A stretch of 64,000 bases of DNA from Nocardia sputorum (GCF_027924405.1 NZ_AP026978.1:7367166-7431165), one strand, 5' to 3'. Numbered from the stretch's first letter, positions 19,766 through 29,762 are shown. Translations and numbers: made by a program. Notes: a model not told the origin generated them from the letters alone.

Positions 19766-21031
19766 GTGGCTCTCGTGGTTCAGAAGTACGGAGGATCCTC
19801 GGTAGCGACCGCCGAGCGTATCCGGCGCGTCGCTGAACGGATCGTGGAGACCAAGAAGCAGGGCCACGATGTGGTGGTCGTCTGCTCCGCCATGGGTGAC
19901 ACCACCGACGAGCTGCTGGACCTCGCGCAGCAGGTGGCCCCGTCGCCGCCCGCCCGCGAGATGGACATGCTGCTCACCTCGGGGGAGCGCATCTCCAACG
20001 CGCTGGTCGCCATGGCCATCCACTCCCTCGGCGCGGAGGCCCGCTCGTTCACCGGTTCGCAGGCGGGTGTGATCACCACCGGCGCGCACGGCAACGCGAA
20101 GATCATCGACGTGACCCCCGGTCGCGTCCGCGACGCGCTCGACGAGGGCCTCGTCGTGCTGGTCGCGGGTTTCCAGGGCGTGAGCCAGGACAGCAGGGAC
20201 GTCACCACGCTGGGCCGCGGCGGCTCGGACACCACCGCCGTCGCGCTGGCGGCCGCGCTACAGGCCGACGTTTGTGAGATCTACACCGACGTGGACGGCG
20301 TCTTCACCGCCGACCCGCGGATCGTGCCCGACGCGCAGCGGCTCGAGCAGGTCTCCTACGAGGAGATGCTGGAGCTGGCGGCCTGCGGGGCCAAGGTGCT
20401 GATGCTGCGCTGCGTCGAATACGCCCGCCGCTACAACGTGCCCGTGCATGTGCGCTCGTCCTACACCGACAAGCAGGGCACCTACGTTTACGGATCGATG
20501 GAGGACATCCCCTTGGAGCAAGCAATCCTCACCGGCGTCGCGCACGACCGCAGCGAGGCCAAGGTGACCGTGGTCGGGCTGCCGGACGAGCCGGGCTACG
20601 CCGCCAAGGTGTTCCGTGCCGTCGCCGACGCCGAGATCAACATCGACATGGTCCTGCAGAACATCTCGAAGATCGAGACCGGCAAGACCGACATCACCTT
20701 CACGCTGCCGAAGTCCGAGGGCGCCCGCGCGGTCGAGATGCTCACCAAGCGCCAGTCCGACATCGGCTTCTCGCAGGTGCTCTACGACGACCACATCGGC
20801 AAGGTCTCGCTCGTGGGTGCGGGCATGAAGAGCCACCCGGGCGTCACCGCCACCTTCTGTGAGGCGCTGGCCAAGGCGGGCGTGAACATCGATCTCATCT
20901 CCACCTCCGAGATCCGGATTTCCGTGCTGGTCAAGGACACCGAGCTGGACGAGGCGGTCAAGGTGCTGCACAAGGCGTTCGACCTGGGTGGCGACGAGGT
21001 CGCGGTGGTTCACGCGGGAACGGGGCGATAG
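19766..21031 (+). CDS. lysC: Aspartate kinase (aspartokinase), alpha subunit
   Basis: Phosphorylates aspartate, the first step towards lysine, diaminopimelate, methionine and threonine. The GTG at 19766 is preceded by GGAGG (19753-19757) and gives a 421-residue protein, the usual actinobacterial length. It starts with [39 protein letters not shown] is the catalytic nucleotide/aspartate region. Two ACT domains (from about residues 265 and 345, the latter with [14 protein letters not shown]) bind the feedback inhibitors lysine and threonine. asd follows after 3 bases, so the two form an operon. Confidence 0.97.
   Translation: MALVVQKYGGSSVATAERIRRVAERIVETKKQGHDVVVVCSAMGDTTDELLDLAQQVAPSPPAREMDMLLTSGERISNALVAMAIHSLGAEARSFTGSQAGVITTGAHGNAKIIDVTPGRVRDALDEGLVVLVAGFQGVSQDSRDVTTLGRGGSDTTAVALAAALQADVCEIYTDVDGVFTADPRIVPDAQRLEQVSYEEMLELAACGAKVLMLRCVEYARRYNVPVHVRSSYTDKQGTYVYGSMEDIPLEQAILTGVAHDRSEAKVTVVGLPDEPGYAAKVFRAVADAEINIDMVLQNISKIETGKTDITFTLPKSEGARAVEMLTKRQSDIGFSQVLYDDHIGKVSLVGAGMKSHPGVTATFCEALAKAGVNIDLISTSEIRISVLVKDTELDEAVKVLHKAFDLGGDEVAVVHAGTGR
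20498..21031 (+). CDS. Aspartokinase beta subunit (internal in-frame start)
   Basis: In corynebacteria and other relatives the aspartokinase gene also makes a shorter beta subunit from an internal start, giving an alpha2-beta2 enzyme. Here the ATG at 20498 opens [20 protein letters not shown], matching the known beta N-terminus and leaving 177 residues that hold only the ACT regulatory domains. Codon 245 of the alpha frame is the position expected. Production of this product here is inferred from that precedent. Confidence 0.55.
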   Translation: MEDIPLEQAILTGVAHDRSEAKVTVVGLPDEPGYAAKVFRAVADAEINIDMVLQNISKIETGKTDITFTLPKSEGARAVEMLTKRQSDIGFSQVLYDDHIGKVSLVGAGMKSHPGVTATFCEALAKAGVNIDLISTSEIRISVLVKDTELDEAVKVLHKAFDLGGDEVAVVHAGTGR

Positions 21032-22069
<1,038 letters not shown>

Positions 22070-22082
22070 GTCGTTTCTCGAT

Positions 22083-22124
22083 CGAACGGGCCGTGGGGTT
22101 TTCCGCGGCCCGTTCGTCGTTTCC
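22083..22124 (+). terminator. Terminator of the lysC-asd operon
   Basis: Perfect 11-base arms CGAACGGGCCG (22083-22093) and CGGCCCGTTCG (22106-22116), followed by TCGTTTCCC, 13 bases past the asd stop. Confidence 0.75.
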
Positions 22125-22194
22125 CGCATCCGCGCTACCGTGTTGCCCTGGTTGCCGACCGGGCCGCCGCTGATGGCGGGCACTTTGGAACGGA

Positions 22195-22758
22195 TCAGCG
22201 GGCACGCAGTCCGTCGAAGACGATGGCGAAGGTGCGCTCGCGCTGTTCGGGAGTGGCGGCGGTGCCGTGGGTGGTCAGGAAGGCGCCCTTGATGACACGC
22301 ATCAGGTCCTCGACCTCGATGTCGGTGCGCACGCCACCCGCCTGCTGCGCGCGGGTGAGCAGCGTGCCGATGGCCGCGTTGAGCTCGTGCACCGGCCGAA
22401 GATACTCCGGCGCGTCCGGGCCGCCCACGGCGTCGGCGAGATCGCGCTTGACGCTGCCCTCCGCCACGAGCCGGGCCAGGAAATCGAAGAACGCGGTCAC
22501 CGGTTGCGCGGCGTCGGCCAGTTCCCTCGCCAGCGCGATGATGCGGTCCACCCGATCCACGATCGCCGCCTCGAACAGCGCTTCTTTGGTGGGAAAGTGC
22601 CGGTAGACGGTACCCGCGCCGACACCCGCCCGGCGGGCGATCTCGTCCAGCGGCACCGAGAGCCCTTCCGCGGCGAACGCTTCCTGCGCGGCTGCCAGGA
22701 CCCGCTCGCGGTTGCGGCGGGCGTCGGCGCGCAGCGGTCGGCGCTCGGCTTCGGTCAC
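22195..22758 (-). CDS. TetR-family transcriptional regulator
   Basis: A 187-residue regulator. The N-terminal helix-turn-helix reads RRNRERVLAAAQEAFAAEGL then EIARRAGVGAGTVYRHFPTK; the rest is a helical ligand domain that also contains TDIEVEDLMRVIKGAF. The GTG at 22756-22758 is chosen; no strong Shine-Dalgarno is seen, and a TTG eight codons upstream is possible. It is divergent from an NTF2-like gene, with an inverted repeat between them that is the likely operator. Effector unknown. Confidence 0.87.
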   Translation of the reverse strand: MTEAERRPLRADARRNRERVLAAAQEAFAAEGLSVPLDEIARRAGVGAGTVYRHFPTKEALFEAAIVDRVDRIIALARELADAAQPVTAFFDFLARLVAEGSVKRDLADAVGGPDAPEYLRPVHELNAAIGTLLTRAQQAGGVRTDIEVEDLMRVIKGAFLTTHGTAATPEQRERTFAIVFDGLRAR

Positions 22759-22804
22759 GGGGACCGAGTCTACTGTTGACAAGCGGGGCGTACGTTCCGG
22801 ATCA

Positions 22805-22828
22805 TAAGCGGGTCTTGCGTTCCGCTTA
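22805..22828. promoter_or_regulatory. Candidate TetR operator
   Basis: Perfect 7-base arms TAAGCGG (22805-22811) and CCGCTTA (22822-22828) separated by 10 bases, between the divergent TetR and NTF2-like genes and just before the GGAGG of the latter. A TTGACA at 22775-22780 could be the -35 of the rightward promoter. Confidence 0.5.
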
Positions 22829-22842
22829 ATTGGAGGTATGTG

Positions 22843-23265
22843 ATGGCTGCTGGTTCGTCCGTGCGAGATCCGCGCGAGTTGGTCGAGCGGTTGTTCGGCG
22901 GCTTGCCCGCGCGCGACGCCGACGCGTTCGTCGCGCTGCTCGCCCCTGACGCGATCTTCGAAATCCCTTTCACGGTTCCCGGGTTCCCGACCCGCTTGGA
23001 AGGCCGGGAGGCCATCCGTGAGCATCTGGCACAGCGCTGGTCGGGACTTTCCGGAATCGAAGTGCACGCGATTCATCCCCAGGTCTACGAAACCGATGAT
23101 CCCGAAGTGCTGCTCGTGGAGAACGAAGTCGACATGACCGTCCCCGGATCCGGCCGTGCCCGAGTGCGCACTTCCGTCAACGTCGTCCACGTGCGCGACG
23201 GCCGAGTGGTGCTGTTCCGCGACTATATGGACACCGCCCGCTTCGCCCGCCTGGCCGCGGGCTGA
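22843..23265 (+). CDS. NTF2-like / SnoaL-like domain protein
   Basis: A 140-residue protein with the cone-shaped alpha+beta barrel pattern of the NTF2-like superfamily: RELVERLFGGLPARDADAFV, LLAPDAIFEIPFTVPGFPTR and, near the C-terminus, NVVHVRDGRVVLFRDYMDTA. Such proteins are isomerases, cyclases, hydrolases or ligand binders. The ATG at 22843 sits 6 bases after GGAGG. It is divergent from a TetR regulator that probably represses it. The substrate cannot be told. Confidence 0.8.
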   Translation: MAAGSSVRDPRELVERLFGGLPARDADAFVALLAPDAIFEIPFTVPGFPTRLEGREAIREHLAQRWSGLSGIEVHAIHPQVYETDDPEVLLVENEVDMTVPGSGRARVRTSVNVVHVRDGRVVLFRDYMDTARFARLAAG

Positions 23266-23315
23266 GTGCCGAAAAGGTCTCGCTCGTCGCCGGGCGCGGC
23301 TGTTAGCCTGCGCCG

Positions 23316-24239
23316 ATGGCGAATCCTCATCCTCATGTGTATCTCGGCGACCGGATCGTTGCGGCTGACGCTGCTACGGTGGGCGTCGCGTCGTCGGCGG
23401 TGTTGTACGGACTCAGCGTCTACACCGTGTTCCCGGTGCACGTGGATGGGGCAGCGCGGACGGCATTCCGGTTGGACGACCATTTCCGCCGGCTCGAGGA
23501 ATCCTGCAAGATCATCGGCATCGATCGATTCGCGGCGGAATGGGATTTCGCGCGTTTCCGGGCGACCGTCGTGGAATTGATCGCCGCGAACGCTCCGCGC
23601 GAAGATGTTTTCGTCCGCGCGACAGTGCACGTGGTCGAGTCGATTCCGGGCACCAGGGTGCGCGGCTGCGCGATTCAGGTCAGCATGTTCGTCTACGACG
23701 CGGTGCCGATCGTCCCGCAGGACGGCATGCGCCTGAAGTCCAGCCCGTGGCGGCGCATTCCGGACAACGCGATTCCGTCTCGCGCGAAAGTCAACGGAGC
23801 CTATGTGAATTCGGTGCTGGCCAAGCAGGACGCCATCGACAGCGGGTACGACGACTGCGTCTTCCTCGACGGCAACGGACACGTCTGCGAACTCAGCGCG
23901 GCGAATATCTTCCTGGTCCGCAACGGCACCCTGATCACGCCCGACGTCTCCTGCGACATCCTCGACGGCATCAACCGCAGGACCGTGCTGACCTTGGCGG
24001 CCGAAGACGGCATCCCGGTGGTGGAACGCACCGTCGATCTCACCGAGCTGTACATCGCCGACGAAGTGTTCGTCACCGGAACGTCGTCCGGGGCGGCGCC
24101 GGTCGTGGAGGTCGACGGCCGCCTGGTCGCCGACGGCGTTCCCGGCCCGATCTCCCAGACCCTGCGCAAACGTCACCACGCGGCCTTGCGCACCGATGAG
24201 GTGCACGGCTGGGTCACGGATCTGTCCGCGGCCGGATAG
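23316..24239 (+). CDS. Class IV (branched-chain-type) PLP aminotransferase
   Basis: A 307-residue enzyme of the BCAT/D-amino-acid aminotransferase/ADC lyase fold. Features are SSAVLYGLSVYTVFPVHVDG and FRLDDHFRRLEESCKIIGI in the N-terminal domain, the PLP lysine in SRAKVNGAYVNSVLAK near residue 165, and the glutamate region GNGHVCELSAANIFLV. GTSSGAAPVVEVDG near the end binds the cofactor phosphate. Whether it uses branched-chain, D- or other amino acids is not clear. It stands alone. Confidence 0.82.
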   Translation: MANPHPHVYLGDRIVAADAATVGVASSAVLYGLSVYTVFPVHVDGAARTAFRLDDHFRRLEESCKIIGIDRFAAEWDFARFRATVVELIAANAPREDVFVRATVHVVESIPGTRVRGCAIQVSMFVYDAVPIVPQDGMRLKSSPWRRIPDNAIPSRAKVNGAYVNSVLAKQDAIDSGYDDCVFLDGNGHVCELSAANIFLVRNGTLITPDVSCDILDGINRRTVLTLAAEDGIPVVERTVDLTELYIADEVFVTGTSSGAAPVVEVDGRLVADGVPGPISQTLRKRHHAALRTDEVHGWVTDLSAAG

Positions 24240-24254
24240 CCATCGCGAGGTCGT

Positions 24255-25604
24255 TCAGCGGATGCCCGGGGTGCGCGGGTCGGGTCCGAGGCAGGCCAGG
24301 ATGGCGCAACCCGGCGCGGTGTCCGCGAACGGCGGGTCCAGCGGGCGGTTCAAGCAGGCGAAGACGTTGCACCCCGGATAGGCGGCCGGGCCGAGCCCGA
24401 ACACCGCGATCAGGATGTCCGTGTCGACGAAGCGGCGGGGGTCCAGTCGCAGCGGCGGCTCGACGTATGGGCCCGGGTCGGGCACCGGCCGGGTGTCGAA
24501 CGCATCGAACACCTTGCGGAAGAACTCGTAGGGCAACTCCTGGGTGTTCTGCACGACCCCGGACACACCCTGGCTGCTCACGTTGCCGAAGACGCCGGTC
24601 CACACCACCGTGAGGTCGAGGCTCGGGATGACGAAGACGTTCTGCAACCCGAGTCCCGCCATCGCGTACACGTCGTCGGGCAGGAAGTCGGCGATCTCGG
24701 CGCACCCGCTCCCGAGCCAGAACAAGTAGCCGTAGCAGGCGTTCGTCGGCGAGGGCGTGCGCGCCTTGCGCAGGTAGCCGAGGGAGACCAGCTGCTGTTC
24801 GCCCCAGCGCCCGTCATTGCTCACCAGCAGTCCGAGCTTCGCGAAGTCGTTCGGCGGGATCATCAGGTGCGCGTAGCCGTACGTGTGCCCGGAGCGGTCG
24901 CGAGCCCAGTAGTAGTCGCTGCGCAGGATCCCGAGCGGATCGAACAACTCGCGCTGGGCGAACCGTTGCAGAGGTTCGCCGACGGCCAGCTCCAGCACGT
25001 AGGCCAGCAGGTCGACATTGCGCTGGCTGTAGGTGAAGACGGTGCCCGGCGGGTTGTCCAGCGGCACACCCAGCGCCTGCACCGCGCTGTCCGGATCGAC
25101 CGGGATCACCCCGGTGACGCCCTCGGTCAGCACACCCACCCGCATGCCCGAGGTCTCGGTGAGCAGATTCTCCACGGTGATCGATCGGTGCGCCGCATCA
25201 CCGAGCCCTGCGGGCAGGTAGCGGTCGATCGGCGCGTCGAGATCCAATTTCCCCTGGTCCCATGCGATTCCGGCGAGCAAGGAGACGACGCTCTTGGTGG
25301 AGCTCCAGATGTTCCACGCCACGTTGCCGGTCTGCTCGTTCGTCGGGCCCTCGCCGATGAGGCAGTTGTGCCGGAACACCTGCACGTTGAATCGGTTCCG
25401 ACCGGCCGCGAAGGCCAGCGCTTCGCGCAGCTTCGCGGAGTCCAATCCGACCTGTTCCGGTGCCGCCCGTTCCAGATCGCGCCCCGAGGTGACCGCGCAC
25501 CGCATCTGATCGCCTGGCGCGGCGGCCGCGCTCCCGGCGAAGAGATGGCCCGCCACCAGGGAAAGTGCCGCGATTCCCGCCAGAAACCCACCGAAACGCC
25601 CCAT
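24255..25604 (-). CDS. Secreted serine hydrolase (class C beta-lactamase-like)
   Basis: A 449-residue exported protein with an N-terminal signal ending near AAAAP. The beta-lactamase/D-Ala-D-Ala peptidase-like fold is shown by the SxxK motif in WSSTKSVVSLLAG (residues about 102-106), YSQRN (the YxN-type position) and the domain-typical ITVENLLTETSGM. The C-terminal ~80 residues are a cysteine-containing extension (GCNVFACLNRP, GCAILACLGPD) with two CxxxxC repeats. It probably hydrolyses esters or D-amino peptides outside the membrane and is not a proven antibiotic-resistance enzyme. The start is the ATG at 25602-25604. Confidence 0.78.
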   Translation of the reverse strand: MGRFGGFLAGIAALSLVAGHLFAGSAAAAPGDQMRCAVTSGRDLERAAPEQVGLDSAKLREALAFAAGRNRFNVQVFRHNCLIGEGPTNEQTGNVAWNIWSSTKSVVSLLAGIAWDQGKLDLDAPIDRYLPAGLGDAAHRSITVENLLTETSGMRVGVLTEGVTGVIPVDPDSAVQALGVPLDNPPGTVFTYSQRNVDLLAYVLELAVGEPLQRFAQRELFDPLGILRSDYYWARDRSGHTYGYAHLMIPPNDFAKLGLLVSNDGRWGEQQLVSLGYLRKARTPSPTNACYGYLFWLGSGCAEIADFLPDDVYAMAGLGLQNVFVIPSLDLTVVWTGVFGNVSSQGVSGVVQNTQELPYEFFRKVFDAFDTRPVPDPGPYVEPPLRLDPRRFVDTDILIAVFGLGPAAYPGCNVFACLNRPLDPPFADTAPGCAILACLGPDPRTPGIR

Positions 25605-25692
25605 ACGCAAAAGGCTAGCGTCCCCCTGCCGGTTCAGAGCCCCAACAGACCGGGCGTGTGGCGAGAAACTGGACGTCCGATATCAAACGACA

Positions 25693-25725
25693 GCGCCGCC
25701 GGGTTCGAGGGGAACCCGGCGGCGC
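25693..25725. repeat. Orphan perfect hairpin
   Basis: 13-base arms GCGCCGCCGGGTT (25693-25705) and AACCCGGCGGCGC (25713-25725) with a 7-base loop. It has the form of an actinobacterial terminator but lies upstream of both flanking genes, so it ends no gene that I can identify. Confidence 0.6.
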
Positions 25726-25760
25726 CGCGAGCTCGGACACCATGCGGTGTCCCGACCGTG

Positions 25761-25930
25761 GTCGACGTCCCACAAGCGCCTCTCGGCGGGTGGTCGCTCG
25801 TAGCGACGAAGGGTGCGGCCCGGGGCTGTCCGGACGCCGACGGTGGGGTGTCGACGTCCCACAAGCGCCTCGCGGCGGGTGGTCGCTCGTAGCGACGAAG
25901 GGTGCGGCCCGGGGCTGTCCGGACGCCGAC
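25761..25930. repeat. Tandem 81-bp direct repeat, two copies
   Basis: Copies at 25761-25841 and 25850-25930 differ at one base and are separated by 8 bases (period 89). Each unit starts GTCGACGTCCCACAAG and ends CCGGACGCCGAC, and contains the small dyad TCGCT-cgt-AGCGA. Near identity implies recent duplication or active conversion. It may be a dispersed intergenic element. Confidence 0.85.
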
Positions 25931-26062
25931 AGGGGTTTCAACCACGTGTCCTCGGAAGCTATTCCGCCACGAATTCGTGACGCTCGCCACGTCTATCGCA
26001 GGCCCCCTCCGGTGGTCGAGAACCTTGCGTCGCGACTGGTCGGCACGCGCCAGCCGCGCATG

Positions 26063-26118
26063 TTTTCTTGACTGATTCCAGATCATTTTCTTGACTTACT
26101 CCAGAAAACGGTCAGAAT
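26063..26118 (+). promoter_or_regulatory. furA promoter with two direct-repeat operator sites
   Basis: Two 20-base direct repeats with period 23 (26063-26082 and 26086-26105) share TTTTCTTGACT and TCCAGA; each is an imperfect dyad TCTTGA-N5-TCCAGA. The second TTGACT (26091-26096) spaced 16 from CAGAAT (26113-26118) would start transcription at about 26125, the A of the furA ATG, so the mRNA is probably leaderless. FurA autoregulation at such AT-rich sites is known from relatives. Confidence 0.6.
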
Positions 26119-26124
26119 CGAAGC

Positions 26125-26550
26125 ATGCACACCAACGGCATCACCCCACGAGAGTGGCTACGAGCAGCGGGTTTGCGGATCACCGCCCCGCGGCTCGCGG
26201 TGCTAGACGCGGTGTCCGCGCGGCCGCACTCGGATGCCGACGCGGTGGCCGCCGCGGTCCGCGAAACGCTGGGCTCGGTGTCCACCCAGGCCGTCTACGA
26301 CGTGCTGCACGCCTGCGTGCGCGCCGGGATCCTGCGGCGGATCGAGCCCGCCGGCTCGTCCGCGCGGTACGAGACCCGGATCGGTGACAACCACCACCAT
26401 CTGGTGTGCCGAAGCTGCGGTGCGGTCGCGGACGTCGACTGCGCCGTGGGCCATGCCCCCTGTCTGGACCCTTCGGATGCGCACGGATTCGTGGTCGATG
26501 AAGCCGAGGTCGTCTTCTGGGGAATGTGCTCGTCCTGCCGTTCCGAGTAG
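26125..26550 (+). CDS. furA: FurA-type ferric-uptake-family peroxide regulator
   Basis: A 141-residue Fur-family repressor. The winged helix N-terminus has TPREWLRAAGLRITAPRLAV and VSTQAVYDVLHACVRAGI. The metal-binding part has DNHHHLVCRSCGAV and a second CxxC (CSSC) at the C-terminus, the structural zinc pair. It lies directly before the catalase gene, as FurA/CatR does in mycobacteria and Streptomyces, where oxidation or metal loss relieves repression of the catalase. The ATG coincides with the predicted transcription start. Confidence 0.9.
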   Translation: MHTNGITPREWLRAAGLRITAPRLAVLDAVSARPHSDADAVAAAVRETLGSVSTQAVYDVLHACVRAGILRRIEPAGSSARYETRIGDNHHHLVCRSCGAVADVDCAVGHAPCLDPSDAHGFVVDEAEVVFWGMCSSCRSE

Positions 26551-26617
26551 CGGTCCACACCTTGCCGCCCGGGGCAGCCCCTCCCGGGACTGATGTTCAC
26601 CAGCCGAGGAGTCACCT

Positions 26618-28090
26618 ATGACCAAGCCGACAACGACGAACACCGGTATCCCGGTCGAAAGCGACAACGAATCGCTCACCGCGGGCACGCAGGGCCCGAT
26701 CCTGCTGCACGATCACTACCTCATCGAGAAGCTGGCCCAGTTCAACCGCGAACGGGTGCCGGAACGCATCGTGCACGCCAAGGGCGCGGGCGCTTACGGT
26801 GAGCTGGTCGTGACCCACGACGTCAGCAAGTACACCAAGGCGAAGCTGTTCCAGCCCGGTGCGCGCACGGAGTCGCTGGCGCGGTTCTCCACCGTGGCCG
26901 GCGAGCAGGGCAGCCCGGACACCTGGCGTGACCCGCGCGGATTCGCGGTGAAGTTCTACACCGAGGACGGCAACTACGACCTGGTCGGCAACAACACGCC
27001 GATCTTCTTCATCAAGGACCCGATCAAGTTCCCGGACTTCATCCGGTCGCAGAAGCGCCTGCCCGGCAACGGTCTTCGCGACCACAACATGCAGTGGGAT
27101 TTCTGGACGCTGCGTCCGGAGACCGCGCACCAGGTGACCTGGCTGATGGGCGATCGCGGTATCCCGAAGACCTACCGGCACATGAACGGCTACGGTTCGC
27201 ACACCTACCAGTGGATCAACGCCGCGGGCGAGCGCTTCTGGGTCAAGTACCACTTCAAGACCGACCAGGGCATCGAATACCTGACCCAGGCCGACGCCGA
27301 CCGGATCGCGGGCGAGGACGCCGACTACCACCGCAAGGACCTGTGGGAGGCGATCGAGCGCCGCGAGTTCCCGAGCTGGACGGTCTATGTGCAGGTGATG
27401 CCGGTCGCGGAGGCCGAGGGTTACCGGTTCAACCCGTTCGACCTGACCAAAGTGTGGTCGCACAAGGACTACCCGCTGATCGAGGTCGGCAAGTGGACGC
27501 TGAACCGCAACCCGCGCAACTACTTCGTCGACATCGAGCAGGCCGCGTTCGAGCCGTCGAATGTCGTTCCAGGCATCGGTTTCTCGCCGGACAAGATGCT
27601 GCTCGGCCGCGTCTTCGCCTACGCGGACGCGCACCGCTATCGCATCGGCACCAACTACGCGCAGCTGCCGCCGAACCAGGCGAGGGCCGCGGAGGTGAAC
27701 TCCTACTCCAAGGAGGGCGCCATGCGGTACCACTACAACGAGCCGAATGTGCCGGTGTACGCGCCGAATTCGTTCGGCGGCCCGCACGCCGACCCCCGGC
27801 AGGCCCCCGACGGCGGCATCTGGGATTTCGACCCGACCATCGTGCGGGCCGGCTACATCCAGCACGCCGAGGACGGTGACTTCACCCAGGCGGGCACGCT
27901 GGTGCGCGAGGTGCTCGACGACGCGCAGCGCGAGCGTTTGGTGCGCAACATCGTCGGCCACGTGCTCGGCGGTGTGCGGGAACCGGTGCTGAGCAGGGTC
28001 TTCGAGTACTGGAAGAACGTGGACGCCGACCTCGGCAAGCGGGTCGAGGAGGGCGTGCGCGCCGGGCTGGACGGCGGCGCGCGGAGCTGA
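26618..28090 (+). CDS. katA: Monofunctional haem catalase
   Basis: Breaks hydrogen peroxide down to water and oxygen in the cytoplasm. The 490-residue small-subunit clade layout is complete: distal histidine in [14 protein letters not shown] near residue 57, [20 protein letters not shown], asparagine in VGNNTPIFF near residue 130, and the proximal tyrosine haem ligand in [15 protein letters not shown] near residue 340. GAGGAG precedes the ATG. It is 67 bases after furA on the same strand and ends at a perfect hairpin, so it is co-transcribed with and controlled by FurA. Confidence 0.97.
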   Translation: MTKPTTTNTGIPVESDNESLTAGTQGPILLHDHYLIEKLAQFNRERVPERIVHAKGAGAYGELVVTHDVSKYTKAKLFQPGARTESLARFSTVAGEQGSPDTWRDPRGFAVKFYTEDGNYDLVGNNTPIFFIKDPIKFPDFIRSQKRLPGNGLRDHNMQWDFWTLRPETAHQVTWLMGDRGIPKTYRHMNGYGSHTYQWINAAGERFWVKYHFKTDQGIEYLTQADADRIAGEDADYHRKDLWEAIERREFPSWTVYVQVMPVAEAEGYRFNPFDLTKVWSHKDYPLIEVGKWTLNRNPRNYFVDIEQAAFEPSNVVPGIGFSPDKMLLGRVFAYADAHRYRIGTNYAQLPPNQARAAEVNSYSKEGAMRYHYNEPNVPVYAPNSFGGPHADPRQAPDGGIWDFDPTIVRAGYIQHAEDGDFTQAGTLVREVLDDAQRERLVRNIVGHVLGGVREPVLSRVFEYWKNVDADLGKRVEEGVRAGLDGGARS

Positions 28091-28094
28091 CATC

Positions 28095-28144
28095 CACGCC
28101 GGAGGCAACTGCGCGTTCGAGGACGCGCGGCTGCCTCCGGCGTG
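28095..28144 (+). terminator. katA terminator
   Basis: 13-base arms CACGCCGGAGGCA (28095-28107) and TGCCTCCGGCGTG (28132-28144), with a smaller internal stem GCGCGT/ACGCGC, 5 bases past the katA stop. Confidence 0.7.
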
Positions 28145-28195
28145 TCCGGCCGATCCTGTTTGCCCGGTAGGTGCCGGGGGTGTCAGAGTGTTGGC

Positions 28196-29110
28196 ATGCC
28201 TCGGCTGACACGTGACTATCGGGTGGCGCTGGCCGCCGCCTTGGCGCTGCTGGCCGGTTGCGGTGCCGAAACCGAGGTGGCCCAGCCGGGTTCGATCACA
28301 TCGAGCGTGCAGGCGGGCCCCGCCGCGAACGCGAGCGTGGTGGATCTGGAGGTCCGCTACGGTGCCCAGGTCGGGTTGTTCGCCGTGGACACCGGCACCG
28401 GCCGGACGGTCACCCATCGCGCCGACGAGCGTTTCCCGTTCCTGTCCACCTTCAAGACCCTGGCGGCGGCCGCGCTGCTGCGTTCGCGTCCGCTCGACAC
28501 GGGATACTTCGATCGGGTGGTTCGCTTCCACGAGGCGGATCTGGTGGCGAACTCCCCGGTGACCAGCGCCGCGGTGGCCGAGGGGATGACGCTGGCGCAA
28601 GTGGCCGAGGCCGCGATCACCCGAAGCGACAACACCGCGGGCAACCTGTTGCTGCGCGAGATCGGCGGCCCCGAGGGACTCACGGCGTTCCTGCGCACGC
28701 TCGGCGATCCGACCAGCAGGCTCGACCGCTGGGAAACGGAACTCAACACCGCGATTCCCGGTGACGAACGGGACACCACCACTGCGGCCGCGCTGGCCGC
28801 GGACTACCGTGCCGCGGCGCTGGGCGACGCGCTCGGCGCACGCGAGCGCGACCAGCTGGTCGCCTGGCTGAAGGCCAATACCACCGGTGACAAACGCATT
28901 CGCGCGGGATTGCCCGCGAAGTGGGTCACCGGCGACAAGACGGGCACCGGCTCCTACGGTTGCGCCAACGACGTCGCGATCGTCTGGCCGGAGGGCGGCC
29001 GGGCGCCGGTGGTGATCGCGATCCTGACCCGCAAGTCCGACGCGGACGCCGAGGCGAACAACGACCTGCTGGCGGAAGTGACGAAGGTGGCGGTAAACGG
29101 TCTACGGTGA
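28196..29110 (+). CDS. Class A beta-lactamase, lipoprotein
   Basis: A 304-residue serine beta-lactamase that hydrolyses beta-lactam antibiotics outside the membrane. All class A motifs are present: S84-TFK (S70xxK), S144-D-N (SDN), E180 in RWETELN (E166xxxN170) and K248-TG (KTG). The signal peptide ends at a lipobox LLAGC (C22), so it is probably membrane-anchored. It resembles the chromosomal penicillinases of Nocardia (FAR-1 and AST-1 types); exact spectrum cannot be read from sequence. The ATG at 28196 is used; upstream in-frame starts add a run without signal character. Its last 9 bases overlap the convergent VOC gene. Confidence 0.93.
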   Translation: MPRLTRDYRVALAAALALLAGCGAETEVAQPGSITSSVQAGPAANASVVDLEVRYGAQVGLFAVDTGTGRTVTHRADERFPFLSTFKTLAAAALLRSRPLDTGYFDRVVRFHEADLVANSPVTSAAVAEGMTLAQVAEAAITRSDNTAGNLLLREIGGPEGLTAFLRTLGDPTSRLDRWETELNTAIPGDERDTTTAAALAADYRAAALGDALGARERDQLVAWLKANTTGDKRIRAGLPAKWVTGDKTGTGSYGCANDVAIVWPEGGRAPVVIAILTRKSDADAEANNDLLAEVTKVAVNGLR

Positions 29111-29485
29111 CCCCAAGGCGGACTCGGACGCCTTGGCGACAGTCATGTCGATCTCCTGGATCTGGAGTGTCACGCCGTCCGGATCGACGACTCGCAAGCT
29201 GCGACCGAAGTCCTCGTCATGGATCTCGTAGTCGTAGCCGCGCTCGCGCAGCCGGTCCGCGACCACTTCCAGCTTCTCGTCGGTCGCGAACCCGAGTTCG
29301 ACCGCTCCGGCCGGGCGTCCCTTCGACACCCGGAAATCGTGCAACCCGACCGCGCCCGCGTCTGCCGAAAGTTGCGCCCACACATCGAGACTCGCATTCG
29401 GATCGAGCGCCAGCCCGAGCCCGGCATAGAACGTCCGGCACGCTTCCACATCGGCGACGTACCTGATGGGCAGGACAGTAAGCAT
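29102..29485 (-). CDS. VOC-superfamily (glyoxalase/bleomycin-resistance-like) protein
   Basis: A 127-residue single-domain pair of beta-alpha-beta-beta-beta modules: [20 protein letters not shown] opens the first and [20 protein letters not shown] with [12 protein letters not shown] closes the second. Members bind metals or aromatic drugs or act as dioxygenases; this one is unassigned. The ATG at 29483-29485 follows GGAG. It converges with the beta-lactamase gene, overlapping its end by 9 bases. The 275 bases upstream, up to the small hairpin at 29763, hold nothing recognised. Confidence 0.78.
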   Translation of the reverse strand: MLTVLPIRYVADVEACRTFYAGLGLALDPNASLDVWAQLSADAGAVGLHDFRVSKGRPAGAVELGFATDEKLEVVADRLRERGYDYEIHDEDFGRSLRVVDPDGVTLQIQEIDMTVAKASESALGSP

Positions 29486-29762
29486 CTGCACTCCTTCTCG
29501 GAACCAACCGGGATCGAGTATCGAGCTCGTGGCGGGGCATGGCCCGCGCTGCCGGGGGATACGCCGGGATCCGATACGCGATGCGGTGGATACGACGGAT
29601 TCCGTCACCGCGATAGTCGGGTGCCCACCGCGTAGGGGGCGAGTTGAGTGCAGCCGGACGCGCCCATCGGCACGTGCGAATTCTCGTGCGCTCATGGTTG
29701 CGCGGGTCCGCTCGCAGTTCGTATACGTGGGATCGCGAAGGCTGAACGACGAACTGTAGTAG

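Larger units (their letters stand above)
25605..26062. other. Intergenic region with hairpin and tandem repeat, no gene seen
   Basis: Between the divergent serine hydrolase and furA genes no convincing gene is seen on either strand. The stretch holds a perfect hairpin at 25693-25725 and an 81-base tandem repeat at 25761-25930, listed separately. Open frames across the repeat simply repeat the same peptide and look non-coding. Confidence 0.6.

Noticed and set aside
26612..28600. 662-codon open frame antisense to katA and the beta-lactamase gene
   Set aside because: Crosses two well-supported genes and an intergenic terminator without any motif of its own.
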